The translations under genes were made by a program, and so were the position numbers. Below the pieces are notes generated by a model. It searched no databases. It was not told where the DNA came from and was given only the letters and a program-made list of their open reading frames with translations. From Phycisphaerae bacterium (GTDB taxonomy: Bacteria; Planctomycetota; Phycisphaerae; Sedimentisphaerales; SG8-4), in NCBI GenBank assembly GCA_030614945.1, contig JAUXAH010000023.1:1-13356 (forward strand): a stretch of DNA of 13,356 bases, in the 5' to 3' direction. This document shows, one piece after another, positions 5,641-12,815 of this stretch (position 1 is the first letter of the stretch; each line of letters starts with the position of its first letter).

Positions 5641-6822
5641 ATGGCACTTGACCTTGAAAAATTAAGTAAGTTTGATTTGGAAAAAGACCTTGAAAAGAGG
5701 CTTTTTGAAGATAAGAAGCCAAAGCGGCTTTTCGAGTTTATTAATACCGTTCATGAGATTCAAACTGCTGAGCAATTTATAAGAGACTGCCCCGCTTATC
5801 CCAAGTCAACAGATAGCATTATAGAAGACGAACTTCGTTCGGCGGTTGGAGCTACTTTGGCAATTGAAGGCACTATGCTCAAAGATGAAGAAATCGAGGA
5901 ATCTTTTCATAAAGCAGACCTTAAAAAGAAACTCGAAAAAAAGCAACAAGAGGCACAGAATACAAGAAAGGCGTATCGATACATTATTAAGGTGGTGGAT
6001 GAAGGTGGGGACAGATTTACTTATAGCGAAGCACATATTAAAAAAATTCATCAATATCTTACAGAGGGCATTCAGTATGTGTCACCAAATGTGCCTGGCC
6101 AATATAGAGACCTCAAAGCCAGATTTGGTGAGCCGCAGAAATATAGCTTTTGCAAAAGCAAGGTTGATATTGAAGCGATAATGCCAAAATTCATAATCTG
6201 GTTAAATGAAAGTGGTTCTGGCCCCTTAACGAGCAGTGATGTTGTTAAGGCAATTATGGCTCATTATTATTTGACAGAAATCCATCCTTTTGGGGATGGT
6301 AACGGTAGGACGGCAAGGGCATTAGAAGCCCTTGTTTTATATGCAACCAACAAAAGAGCCTATAGCTATAGGTCTATGGCCAAATTTTGGAATAACAATA
6401 GAAATGAGTATATTCTTCATTTGGGAAACGTGCGGGATACCTGTAATCCCTGGGAATTTCTGATATGGGGCACAAAGGGCTATCTCCTCGAAGTTCAGAG
6501 AATTAAGGATCTGGTGTTGAAAAAAGTTAAACAACTTATGTTAAAGGATTATGTGAGTTGGCTATTTCGTAACAAAAAGATTCATCCGAGGATTTTCGGT
6601 GTCTTGATGTTATTAATAAGCTCTGGAAAAATTCCTTTTGATAAATTTATATCTTCTCCTGAATTAACAACATTATATGCTCAGCGTACGTTGAGCACAA
6701 GATACAGGGATTTTAAGAAAATGGAGAAGACGTTAGGTTTAATCCGTATTTTTAAAGAAGATGGTAAAAAGTTTATTGAGCCAAACTTTCAAAAGCTTGA
6801 GACTTTAGAGTACGAAGTCTAA
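5641..6822 (+). CDS. Fic family protein adenylyltransferase with N-terminal self-inhibition motif
   Basis: A 393-residue Fic-domain protein. Enzymes of this family move AMP from ATP to hydroxyl side chains of target proteins. The core motif HPFGDGNGRTAR (215-226) is complete: His215 as base, acidic residue at 219, and GNGR with Arg226 for phosphates. The upstream VPGQYRDLK (151-159) fits the target-positioning flap. TLAIEG (72-77) matches the inhibitory helix motif (S/T)xxxE(G/N), so this looks like a class II Fic in which Glu76 blocks ATP until released. The C-terminal 100 residues resemble a winged-helix region, as in many Fic/DOC proteins. ATG at 5641, AAGGAA at seven bases, own promoter. 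No antitoxin-like partner is adjacent. AT-rich codon use differs from the beta-propeller and sulfatase genes, suggesting transfer. The target is unknown. Confidence 0.95.
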   Translation: MALDLEKLSKFDLEKDLEKRLFEDKKPKRLFEFINTVHEIQTAEQFIRDCPAYPKSTDSIIEDELRSAVGATLAIEGTMLKDEEIEESFHKADLKKKLEKKQQEAQNTRKAYRYIIKVVDEGGDRFTYSEAHIKKIHQYLTEGIQYVSPNVPGQYRDLKARFGEPQKYSFCKSKVDIEAIMPKFIIWLNESGSGPLTSSDVVKAIMAHYYLTEIHPFGDGNGRTARALEALVLYATNKRAYSYRSMAKFWNNNRNEYILHLGNVRDTCNPWEFLIWGTKGYLLEVQRIKDLVLKKVKQLMLKDYVSWLFRNKKIHPRIFGVLMLLISSGKIPFDKFISSPELTTLYAQRTLSTRYRDFKKMEKTLGLIRIFKEDGKKFIEPNFQKLETLEYEV

Positions 6823-6911
6823 GCCAACAATAGAATTATGGAAGAAATGAAATAGACACACAATCATACGGCTAAATATAACATACCTTGTGTTGCCGAG
6901 CCAGCGACGGC

Positions 6912-8939
6912 TCAAAATGCCCTTTTTAGTCTTAATCTCTGGACAAGATAAGACAGGCCATAGACTGCCAAGCCAACAAAGTACATATAATATCGAAGAT
7001 TATAATCCAAATTGAAAATCTTTGTTACGACAGTGGGACAAAATAATATAAGCGACGCAATAAGAAACAGGGGAACCTCATACCATTTATTCTTTATTAT
7101 AAACCATCCTTGGACTGCATTCGTGAAGGCAAATGCGCCGAATATCGCCATTACAAAAATGAGCAGTGCCTGAGGCCAATTATTGATTCCGTGGAGAATA
7201 AGCTCGGCATTAAAGACAAACATAAAGGGAATAACAGCAGTTCTCAAATCATATATGAATCCCTGTATCCCCGTTTGTATGGGGTCGGATTTTGCAATAG
7301 CGGCGGCGGCATAGGCAGCCAGGCCTACAGGCGGCGTATCATCGGCAAGAATGCCGAAATAGAAACAGAATAAGTGAGCAGCCATCAGCGGAATAACGAA
7401 GCTGCTTGTAGAGCTCAGTTCTACGATTACGGGAACTGTTATTGATGCCATAACAATGTAGGTTGCTGTTGTCGGCAGTCCCATTCCAAGTATGAGACTT
7501 GCAATTGCCGTTATTAGTAACAGAGGGAAAATATAGCCGAGAGAGAGTCCTGCTACAATGTCAACAACCATACCGCTCATACCCATGAAAACAATACCAA
7601 CAATAATACCTGCGGTGGCTGTTGCCAGTGCGACAGTGAGCATATTTCTCGAGCCCGCAATCAATCCTTCACCAATGGTGTTGGTGCCATTAATTACTGC
7701 CTTTATAAAGGCCTTTGCAATGTTCGTGCTGTTTCCGGCCGCCTTGATGATTTCGCGTACAAAGACAATCACTATCAGGACAAGTATTGCGTTAAAAGCT
7801 GCCAGGTTTGGAGTGTGGCGCATAACTATTAATTCATATATCAAAACAACCAACGGGATAAGGTAATAGAATCCATTTTTAAGTACGGTCAGAAATCTTG
7901 GAATGTCTTCCTTCGGCAGTCCTTTCATTCCAAGCTTTGAGGCCTCAAGATGTGTGATGTAAAACAGGGCAAAATATGATACAAAAGCGGGAACGGCGGC
8001 GGCTTTTACAACATCAAGGTAATCAATGCCCAGATATTCAGCAATGATAAATGCTGCTGCCCCCATTATCGGAGGCATCAACTGGCCGTTAGTGCTTGCG
8101 GCAACTTCGGTTGCCGCTGCAATCTTTCCGGGATAACCGCACTTCTTCATCAAGGGAATCGTAAAGGTCCCCGTTGTAACAACATTAGCAATGCTTGAGC
8201 CTGAGAAAAGACCTGTTAATCCGCTTGAGACAACGGCTGCTTTTGCTGCGCCGCCCTTAAATCGACCAAGCAAAGAGATTGCAAGGTCATTAAAGAAATG
8301 TCCTGCACCAATCTTATCAAGCATTGACCCGAATAATACAAACAGGAAAACAGTATTGGCAGAAACATAAAGGGGGATGCCATAAATCCCTTCTGAGGAT
8401 AGAGCAATCTGGCAGAGATACCTTCGCAGTGATACCCCTCGAAAGGCAATGAACAACGGCATGTAAGAGCCTGAGAAGGCAAAGAGTGTAAACAGAATGG
8501 CAATAATGGGAAGGGCCGGTCCGATGGCGCGTCTCGAGGCTTCCAACAGAAGGATAATCAGTATTATACTCATAACAACATCCCGCCAAATGGGCAGGCC
8601 CGCCCGCATTGATATACCCTTCCAGTCAAGAACAAAGTACAGTACAGAAAGACATCCAACACCGGCCAGAATATAGCCCGAAAGCGGGATATGGCTTGCT
8701 GCATTGAAGAACCTCTCTCTACGTTTATGTTTGGCAACAGGAATTGTCAGGAATACGAGTGTTACGGCAAAAGCCAGGTGGACCGCCCTTACCGTTGTAC
8801 TATCCAGTATTATAAAACGCGGTAACGCCAGTTGAAACAGAGCCCATGCTATTGAGATAACAGAAATGATGGCTCTACCTGCCGAGACGTGCTGTCTCTG
8901 ACACGGCTGGTCGGCTTTTCTCTTGTTTCTTAAAATCAT
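6912..8939 (-). CDS. TRAP transporter fused permease (4TM/12TM), TAXI type
   Basis: A 675-residue integral membrane protein joining the small (DctQ-like) and large (DctM-like) TRAP subunits in one chain, as is usual for TAXI-family TRAP systems. It takes up a small acid, driven by an ion gradient, after delivery by the receptor at 10220-11350. The protein is hydrophobic throughout. Conserved DctM-like stretches are GLFSGSSIANVVTTG (243-257), EVAASTNGQLMPPIMGAA (278-295), GMGLPTTATY (485-494) and ADDTPPVGLAAY (532-543). Length is normal. The ATG at 8939 has no ribosome binding site now. In the inferred original order it directly followed the receptor stop codon, so translation was probably coupled. 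A small GAGCC/GGCTC stem (6898-6913) overlaps the stop but lacks a T tract. Substrate unknown. Confidence 0.96.
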   Translation of the reverse strand: MILRNKRKADQPCQRQHVSAGRAIISVISIAWALFQLALPRFIILDSTTVRAVHLAFAVTLVFLTIPVAKHKRRERFFNAASHIPLSGYILAGVGCLSVLYFVLDWKGISMRAGLPIWRDVVMSIILIILLLEASRRAIGPALPIIAILFTLFAFSGSYMPLFIAFRGVSLRRYLCQIALSSEGIYGIPLYVSANTVFLFVLFGSMLDKIGAGHFFNDLAISLLGRFKGGAAKAAVVSSGLTGLFSGSSIANVVTTGTFTIPLMKKCGYPGKIAAATEVAASTNGQLMPPIMGAAAFIIAEYLGIDYLDVVKAAAVPAFVSYFALFYITHLEASKLGMKGLPKEDIPRFLTVLKNGFYYLIPLVVLIYELIVMRHTPNLAAFNAILVLIVIVFVREIIKAAGNSTNIAKAFIKAVINGTNTIGEGLIAGSRNMLTVALATATAGIIVGIVFMGMSGMVVDIVAGLSLGYIFPLLLITAIASLILGMGLPTTATYIVMASITVPVIVELSSTSSFVIPLMAAHLFCFYFGILADDTPPVGLAAYAAAAIAKSDPIQTGIQGFIYDLRTAVIPFMFVFNAELILHGINNWPQALLIFVMAIFGAFAFTNAVQGWFIIKNKWYEVPLFLIASLILFCPTVVTKIFNLDYNLRYYMYFVGLAVYGLSYLVQRLRLKRAF

Positions 8940-8951
8940 CTAATCGATTAT

Positions 8952-9088
8952 AAAAATGCGATGCTTCGTAAGTCAATAAAATAAATGAAGTTACAAGAAT
9001 GGCCGGAGCGATTTGGTGGAATATTTGGCGTTGAGGTTCGATTCGAAAGCTAAGGGGGGCGGTTTGTGGGATTGTGTGGGCAAGCGAT
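8952..9088. other. non-coding left flank of the inserted unit
   Basis: This stretch lies between the permease start and the NYN stop codon. It has no supported gene. A short minus-strand frame runs through it and overlaps both neighbours, but it has no start or family I can recognise. It may be degraded coding sequence. Confidence 0.4.
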
Positions 9089-9871
9089 TTAAGTCTGAGT
9101 CGATTGTTTGGCGAGCGTAACGGGCGGAATATTAAGGTAACGTGCAAGGTCGTCATATTTTATGTTGATACTATCATCTGTGACGTGATTGAGTCTCCGA
9201 GCACCGCCCGGCAATAGCTTCCCATTTCGGGCGACAAAAGCAACATTTATAATTGTTTTGCCAAAGTCTTTGACGCGCTGGACTGCTGGTACATAATCTT
9301 GGTCACCTGACACTATAACGCCCACATCATAAATATCTCGTAGTGTAATCAAATCTGTTGCGAGCTTCACATCTACGGCTTTCTCTTTCCGCAATTTCTT
9401 TGTAAATGCGTTGAATGTTATTGCTCCTGCATGTCTGAACTCAATGCGTGGCCAACGTAAAGATATATTGTCCTGTAAGTTCCTCCATCCGTCAAATCTA
9501 CGACGCATTTGGTTTTCACGTTTTATTAATTTCGCAGCAATCTCTTCCATTTTCTCCTTAAGCGCATCGCCTTCGAGATTTTCAAGCTCCTCCTTGGCCC
9601 ATTTGCCTTTTTCAAGAACACGTCTCAAGGCAATAGCATCCTTACTAAGCTTTTGGAGTCCATATGGAAACATATCCAAGAATTGAACGACATACCAATA
9701 TGTTCTTACTCTCTCACCCTCAGTTACGGCAAGAGCCACAAAGTGGTTAAATAAATGATTCCAATCGGCCTGCTTCGGTAGGTAGTCGTATTGATTGAAT
9801 TGCTCAAATAATTCTACGATGGAATGCCGGAAATTCTCCCCATCTACGAATACACATACCCTCTTGGCCAC
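9089..9871 (-). CDS. NYN domain (LabA/DUF88-like) PIN-fold putative ribonuclease
   Basis: A 260-residue cytoplasmic protein of the NYN family, a PIN-like nuclease fold expected to cut RNA using acidic residues that bind a metal ion. Numbering from GTG: the N-terminal strand VCVFVDGENF has Asp10; VDVKLATDLI carries Asp167 and Asp173; VGVIVSGDQDYVPAV carries Asp190 and Asp192. This is the full acidic set. An insertion of about 60 charged helical residues (around 85-145) separates the first strand from the rest. GTG at 9869-9871 lies six bases after GGAGGG; the TTG one codon earlier is too close, so GTG is preferred. The gene splits the TAXI-TRAP operon and lies on the 13-bp-flanked unit. A role in transport is unlikely; RNA control or defence is possible but unproven. 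Confidence 0.9.
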   Translation of the reverse strand: MAKRVCVFVDGENFRHSIVELFEQFNQYDYLPKQADWNHLFNHFVALAVTEGERVRTYWYVVQFLDMFPYGLQKLSKDAIALRRVLEKGKWAKEELENLEGDALKEKMEEIAAKLIKRENQMRRRFDGWRNLQDNISLRWPRIEFRHAGAITFNAFTKKLRKEKAVDVKLATDLITLRDIYDVGVIVSGDQDYVPAVQRVKDFGKTIINVAFVARNGKLLPGGARRLNHVTDDSINIKYDDLARYLNIPPVTLAKQSTQT

Positions 9872-9894
9872 CAAATTCCCTCCATATATGAAAC

Positions 9895-9924
9895 GCGGGA
9901 GGCACGCAGCCTCCCGCCATTATA
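9895..9924 (-). promoter_or_regulatory. -10 box and leader hairpin ahead of the NYN gene
   Basis: On the minus strand TATAAT (9919-9924) is preceded by TTGGGT at a short 15-base spacing. Immediately downstream is a perfect inverted repeat GCGGGAGGC/GCCTCCCGC (9895-9917, loop of five), then the GGAGGG ribosome binding site near 9878-9883. The stem would lie at the very start of the transcript and could affect its stability or translation. The rest of 9925-10218 has no gene I can support. Confidence 0.4.
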
Positions 9925-10060
9925 TTGTGCTCGGGACGCACCCAAGCATTGTTCACTGTAATAAACTAATCCTTGTACATTATCGCAAATTGGGGCTAAG
10001 ATGTTCAAGCAAAAACTTCTAATACAACTATAAATAAAACTTATATTGCGCCGAATGACC

Positions 10061-10083
10061 AAAAAACCACATTTTTATGGTTT
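10061..10083 (-). terminator. weak hairpin with T run downstream of the TAXI receptor
   Basis: On the minus strand AAAACCA and TGGTTTT pair around an eight-base loop and are followed by two more T. It lies about 140 bases past the receptor stop, inside the inserted unit. The stem is AT-rich, so termination would be weak. If active it would separate receptor from NYN and permease transcription. Confidence 0.25.
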
Positions 10084-10219
10084 TCGAAAGGCCAGTAAAA
10101 CAAATTTTTTTCAAAAAGTTCTTACGCATTGCTGGCAGCCGGACAATAACGACAGTATGGAAAATATAGGGTCAAATCTGTTTAACCAATCAATCACGGC
10201 CAGGGTAGGTCTATACAGT

Positions 10220-11350
10220 CTAATCGATTATGAGTTCTGAATCTATGTATTTATCAAGGCCGGCTTCTTTATAGTATTTTAAAGCACCTTTGTGAATTGG
10301 AGCAGAAAGTCCCTTGAGCATGCTTTCCTTTGTCAGCACCTTGTAAGCCGGATGAAGGGCTTTGAAGTCCTCAAAGTTTTCAAATACCTCTTTTGTTATA
10401 GCGTAGACAATATCCTCATCCACCCTTTTTGACGTAACAAAGGTTGCCTTTACACCAACGGTGTTAATATCTTCAGTATTTAATGCGTAGCGATAAAATG
10501 AATGAGGTATTACTGATTTTGCATAGTAAGGATACTTTTTAAGCATCTCATCTATATCCGGACCTTCGATAGGTACGATAAACACCTTAATTCTCCCGGA
10601 TGTTGCTTCTTTAATGTTACTGCTGGGATGCCCCACCGTATAGAAAAAGGCATCGAGCCTTTCATCCTGTAATAATCCAGGCGCCTCTACGGCTTTAACA
10701 TATTCTGCAGAGATGTCCTTTTCTGTAAGTCCTATCGTCTCTAACACATCCCTTGAGTTCTGTAAATGTCCGGAACCTGGATTTCCGAGATTGACCCTTT
10801 TGGCCTTCAAATCCTTAATTTCCCTGATACCGCTCTTTTCTGATGCAATTAAGGTAATTGATTCCGGGTGAATCGAAAATACGGACCTGAGCTCTGTTTG
10901 TTTTCCGAATCTGGACCACTCGGCCAGTCCGTTATATGCCTGGAACTGTCTGTCTGATTGAACAACACCAAACACCAAATCTCCGTTTAACACCGCATTA
11001 ACATTGAACACGGAACCGCTTGTCGATTCAACAGTTGCTTTAATATTGTATTGGTCAAATTTCTTATTAACCATTCGACTTATAGCAACACCCGTAGGAT
11101 AATAGATTCCTGTTACGCCTCCTGTACCTATTGTTACAAAACTGACATTCCGCTCTCTACATCCGCCCGGAAGGATGCTAATACCGATAAGAACAGCCGC
11201 AAAAAAACGTTTCTGCAACACCGCGTTAGAAATTTTCCCCTTTTGCCCCATCAGGGGCTGTGGACTCTCTTTTAACGGGGTTTGTGTCATATTATTGCTC
11301 GTCATAGAATTTCGGTTCCCGCAAAGCGGGGTCCCTCTAACGGGGTCCAT
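10220..11350 (-). CDS. TAXI family TRAP transporter solute receptor (lipoprotein)
   Basis: A TAXI-type periplasmic binding receptor that delivers substrate to the fused TRAP permease at 6912-8939. The mature domain begins near residue 70 with VSFVTIGTGGVTGIYYPTG, the family's opening strand and ligand loop, and contains NLGNPGSGHLQNSRDVL and LDAFFYTVGHPSS, also typical. The lipobox ILPGGC puts the lipid on Cys64. ATG at 11350 follows AGGAG by eight bases, the only good ribosome site, and gives 376 residues. ATGs at 11305, 11290 and 11251 lack one. As a result 33 residues precede a normal-looking lipoprotein leader (MGQKGKISNAVLQKRFF...). The first dozen or so, DPVRGTPLCGNRNS, are encoded by the same palindromic repeat found in the sulfatase. 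Substrate is unknown; TAXI systems often handle dicarboxylates or amino acids. Confidence 0.94.
   Translation of the reverse strand: MDPVRGTPLCGNRNSMTSNNMTQTPLKESPQPLMGQKGKISNAVLQKRFFAAVLIGISILPGGCRERNVSFVTIGTGGVTGIYYPTGVAISRMVNKKFDQYNIKATVESTSGSVFNVNAVLNGDLVFGVVQSDRQFQAYNGLAEWSRFGKQTELRSVFSIHPESITLIASEKSGIREIKDLKAKRVNLGNPGSGHLQNSRDVLETIGLTEKDISAEYVKAVEAPGLLQDERLDAFFYTVGHPSSNIKEATSGRIKVFIVPIEGPDIDEMLKKYPYYAKSVIPHSFYRYALNTEDINTVGVKATFVTSKRVDEDIVYAITKEVFENFEDFKALHPAYKVLTKESMLKGLSAPIHKGALKYYKEAGLDKYIDSELIID
11314..11346. repeat. palindromic repeat at the start of the TAXI receptor gene
   Basis: 11314-11337 is the second copy of the 24-bp element in the sulfatase (one mismatch). It is directly followed by TCTAACGGGGT (11336-11346), the same arm sequence as in the 13265-13303 palindrome. 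Together they fill codons 2-13 of the receptor, just after the ATG, without breaking the frame. Confidence 0.8.
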
Positions 11351-11672
11351 TCAGTTTTCTCCTGCAATGCTTTGTTCACATCTATACACGCTATTATAAA
11401 AAAAATACATCAATTTATATACTCAAACTGACCGGTTCCGGTGAAGTTTGTTTTCAGAGGAAACAAAAATGCATTCTAATAGATTTAGATTCCTGCTCCC
11501 CGCAGGAATGACAAATCCTACTATGTTTTTATTGGAACAATATTTACGTCAATATCTGGCTTAAAATCGGTCAGCTTGGGCAGCTTAATTTTTTGCTTAA
11601 CCCGGCCCAAACTTTTGCCGATACAACATTTGGAATGTGCGAAGGCTGTATGAGTTAAAAAGGAGATTTACA
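11351..11672. other. divergent spacer between the TAXI receptor and STAS genes
   Basis: This 322-bp stretch has no gene. It holds an exact minus-strand TATAAT at 11393-11398, about 43 bases before the receptor ATG and without a clear -35 partner. It also holds the palindromic repeat at 11489-11512 and the AAAGGAG site of the STAS gene at 11658-11664. I see no convincing promoter for the STAS gene. Confidence 0.5.
11489..11512. repeat. palindromic repeat with GGAATGACA tail
   Basis: ATTCCTGC (11489-11496) and GCAGGAAT (11502-11509) form a perfect 8-bp stem around TCCCC. The following GACA completes the tail shared with the elements near 680-720 and 2885-2896. Confidence 0.75.
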
Positions 11673-12008
11673 ATGGGAATTCAAAACTTGTCGGATAATA
11701 TCGTCCTCGTGGAGCTGCCCCAGGAACCGGAAATGGCCGATGAGCTCAAAAGCGTTACTGAATTCGTGCGTGACAGAGAAGACTGCAATGTGGTAATCGA
11801 TTTTTCCAGCGTCGATATTGTAACTTCTTCAAGCCTCTCGAAGCTGCTGAAGCTGCGCAAGGTGTTGGCCGATTGTGGGCATCGGGTCGTTTTTTGCAAC
11901 GTTGCCGCTCCAACCAGGGGCATCTTTAAGGTAACCGCCCTTGATAAAATCTTTGAACTTGCTGATGACAAGTCCGTTGCCCTGACCAGCTTGCAGACGG
12001 TCAGTTAG
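11673..12008 (+). CDS. STAS-domain protein, anti-sigma factor antagonist-like
   Basis: A 111-residue single-domain protein of the STAS fold. ATG at 11673 follows AAAGGAG by eight bases. The core VVIDFSSVDIVTSSSLSKLLKLRKVL (40-65) matches the strand-loop-helix of SpoIIAA/RsbV-type antagonists, in which a Ser or Thr at the start of the helix is phosphorylated; Ser52-Ser54 are candidates. VVFCNVAAPTRGIFKVTALDKIFEL (72-96) is the conserved second half, with the usual hydrophobic helix after the last strand. Such proteins release sigma factors or other partners by binding anti-sigma kinases of the HATPase type. No kinase, phosphatase or sigma factor is adjacent. It therefore works with partners elsewhere, or is one of the orphan STAS proteins common in Planctomycetota. 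It is convergent with the 2H phosphoesterase gene. Confidence 0.92.
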   Translation: MGIQNLSDNIVLVELPQEPEMADELKSVTEFVRDREDCNVVIDFSSVDIVTSSSLSKLLKLRKVLADCGHRVVFCNVAAPTRGIFKVTALDKIFELADDKSVALTSLQTVS

Positions 12009-12010
12009 TC

Positions 12011-12035
12011 TCGTCCGTCGCCCCACGATGGACGA
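12011..12035. repeat. hairpin between convergent STAS and 2H genes
   Basis: TCGTCCGTCG (12011-12020) and CGATGGACGA (12026-12035) form ten-base arms with one mismatch around CCCCA, three bases after the STAS stop. It could act as a two-way barrier to transcription between convergent genes. No T run follows, so a classic intrinsic terminator is not shown. Confidence 0.5.
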
Positions 12036-12053
12036 AGGACGAAGGGTGGCCAC

Positions 12054-12713
12054 TCAGCTTCCAAGTTCAGCTGATACAAGAACTTTCCTGCAGGTGCAAT
12101 AATTTCCCAGGTGACATAAAGCAAGTTTTGAGGTAGCGAATCCGGCATCGATCCGGCAAAGGCGTTGTGCCGGACCGGACTCGACCTTATTCGTTTCGCC
12201 CAGCCCCTCGGAGGGATGGGGTTCGCCGAATCCAATTGTTATATGCGGAGAAAAATTTCCAAAACCTGATTTTTCCGGGTAGTTCTTAATCCAGAATAAA
12301 GTTGCTTCCTCAACCTCGGGAGGGGAAAACAGCATAGCCGTAGTTACATCATAGGTAAAATATGGTGCGAGTCTTTCCATAACCTCTTCGTGAAGCAATT
12401 GAAGCTCTTTTGTTTTTTCTATCTTAAAACCCGACACTTTTTTGCCGGTTGGAATTATTTCAGCACGAATGTCAACAACTCTTAGCTCGCTGAAAGAATA
12501 CTTTTTTGCAATGCCCCGCAAAATTTCCTTGATATCAGGAATGTCTTTTTCATTGATACAACCCATAGCCAGGGAAATATGGGGCAGACAATTCTCATAA
12601 TTGAGGATTATTTTATTATCAAACGTTTTGAGCAGCTCTCTATTTACTTCGATTGCATAATCGGTCATCTCGTCTGAAGGTAATAATACGACATCAACTG
12701 CTATTCGGGCCAT
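12054..12713 (-). CDS. 2H phosphoesterase (2'-5' RNA ligase-like protein)
   Basis: A 219-residue member of the 2H phosphoesterase superfamily (LigT / 2'-5' RNA ligase fold), which acts on cyclic phosphates or 2'-5' bonds of RNA or nucleotides. Both catalytic motifs are seen: LPHISLAMG (His45, Ser47) and SPHITIGFGE (His157, Thr159). ATG at 12713 gives MARIAVDVVLLP, the usual first strand; the ribosome site is weak. The C-terminal FATSKLALCHLGNYCTCRKVL (192-212) is cysteine-rich and looks conserved in a subgroup. Between it and the second motif lie about 27 residues (HPSEGLGETNKVESGPAQRLC...) encoded by palindromic repeat DNA and flanked by CGAATCC exactly 90 bases apart, so an in-frame insertion is likely. 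It may lie in a surface loop. Natural substrate unknown; the gene is not in an operon. Confidence 0.88.
   Translation of the reverse strand: MARIAVDVVLLPSDEMTDYAIEVNRELLKTFDNKIILNYENCLPHISLAMGCINEKDIPDIKEILRGIAKKYSFSELRVVDIRAEIIPTGKKVSGFKIEKTKELQLLHEEVMERLAPYFTYDVTTAMLFSPPEVEEATLFWIKNYPEKSGFGNFSPHITIGFGEPHPSEGLGETNKVESGPAQRLCRIDAGFATSKLALCHLGNYCTCRKVLVSAELGS
12137..12233. repeat. 90-bp palindrome-rich insert in the 2H phosphoesterase gene
   Basis: CGAATCC occurs at 12137-12143 and 12227-12233. Between the copies are a stem TCCGGCA/TGCCGGA (12152-12158 and 12168-12174) and an imperfect palindrome CCAGCCCCTC-G-GAGGGATGGG (12200-12220). GTGCCGGACCGGA (12167-12179) recurs inverted at 3168-3180. 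The 90-base period equals 30 codons and keeps the frame. Confidence 0.65.
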
Positions 12714-12781
12714 ATTCTACTTGAAACCTGAAATATATATAAAACTTGTGTTAAGTTTGCCTTTTTCTCGATTTTCCGGCC

Positions 12782-12815
12782 CCGTCAGTTTGCTCCGACA
12801 GACTACCAGAGCAAA
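12782..12815. repeat. hairpin repeat related to 3181-3214
   Basis: TTTGCTC (12789-12795) and GAGCAAA (12809-12815) are perfect arms around 13 bases. On the minus strand the right part reads TGTCGGAGCAAACTGACGG and matches 3196-3214 at 17 of 19 positions. It overlaps the stop codon of the secreted remnant at 12803-13045. Confidence 0.7.

Larger units (their letters stand above)
8939..10231. mobile_element. 1.28-kb inserted unit carrying the NYN gene, with 13-bp flanking direct repeats
   Basis: TCTAATCGATTAT occurs at 8939-8951 and 10219-10231, and the match ends abruptly on both sides. It holds the palindrome TAATCGATTA. On the minus strand the right copy contains the TAG stop of the TAXI receptor and the left copy ends in the A of the permease ATG. 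Collapsing the two copies gives a receptor stop followed at once by the permease start. The unit contains only the NYN-domain gene and about 480 bp of non-coding DNA. I see no terminal inverted repeats and no transposase or recombinase. The mechanism is unknown, and calling it a mobile unit is an inference from the duplication. Confidence 0.6.

Noticed and set aside
5641..6822. Fic/DOC toxin-antitoxin pair
   Set aside because: No small antitoxin gene is adjacent, and the inhibitory motif is inside the same protein.
6898..6913. Terminator at the end of the permease gene
   Set aside because: The stem is only five base pairs, overlaps the stop codon and has no T run.
8875..9156. 93-residue minus-strand frame overlapping permease and NYN genes
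   Set aside because: It overlaps both real genes out of frame and lacks a start signal; parts may be decayed coding DNA but nothing is recognisable.
8939..10231. Classic insertion sequence
   Set aside because: No transposase gene and no terminal inverted repeats; an NYN domain is not a known transposase, so only the flanking duplication supports mobility.
5636..12713. Fic, NYN and 2H phosphoesterase as one defence island
   Set aside because: The three genes are not in an operon, are separated by transporter and regulatory genes, and differ in strand; no defence hallmark links them.
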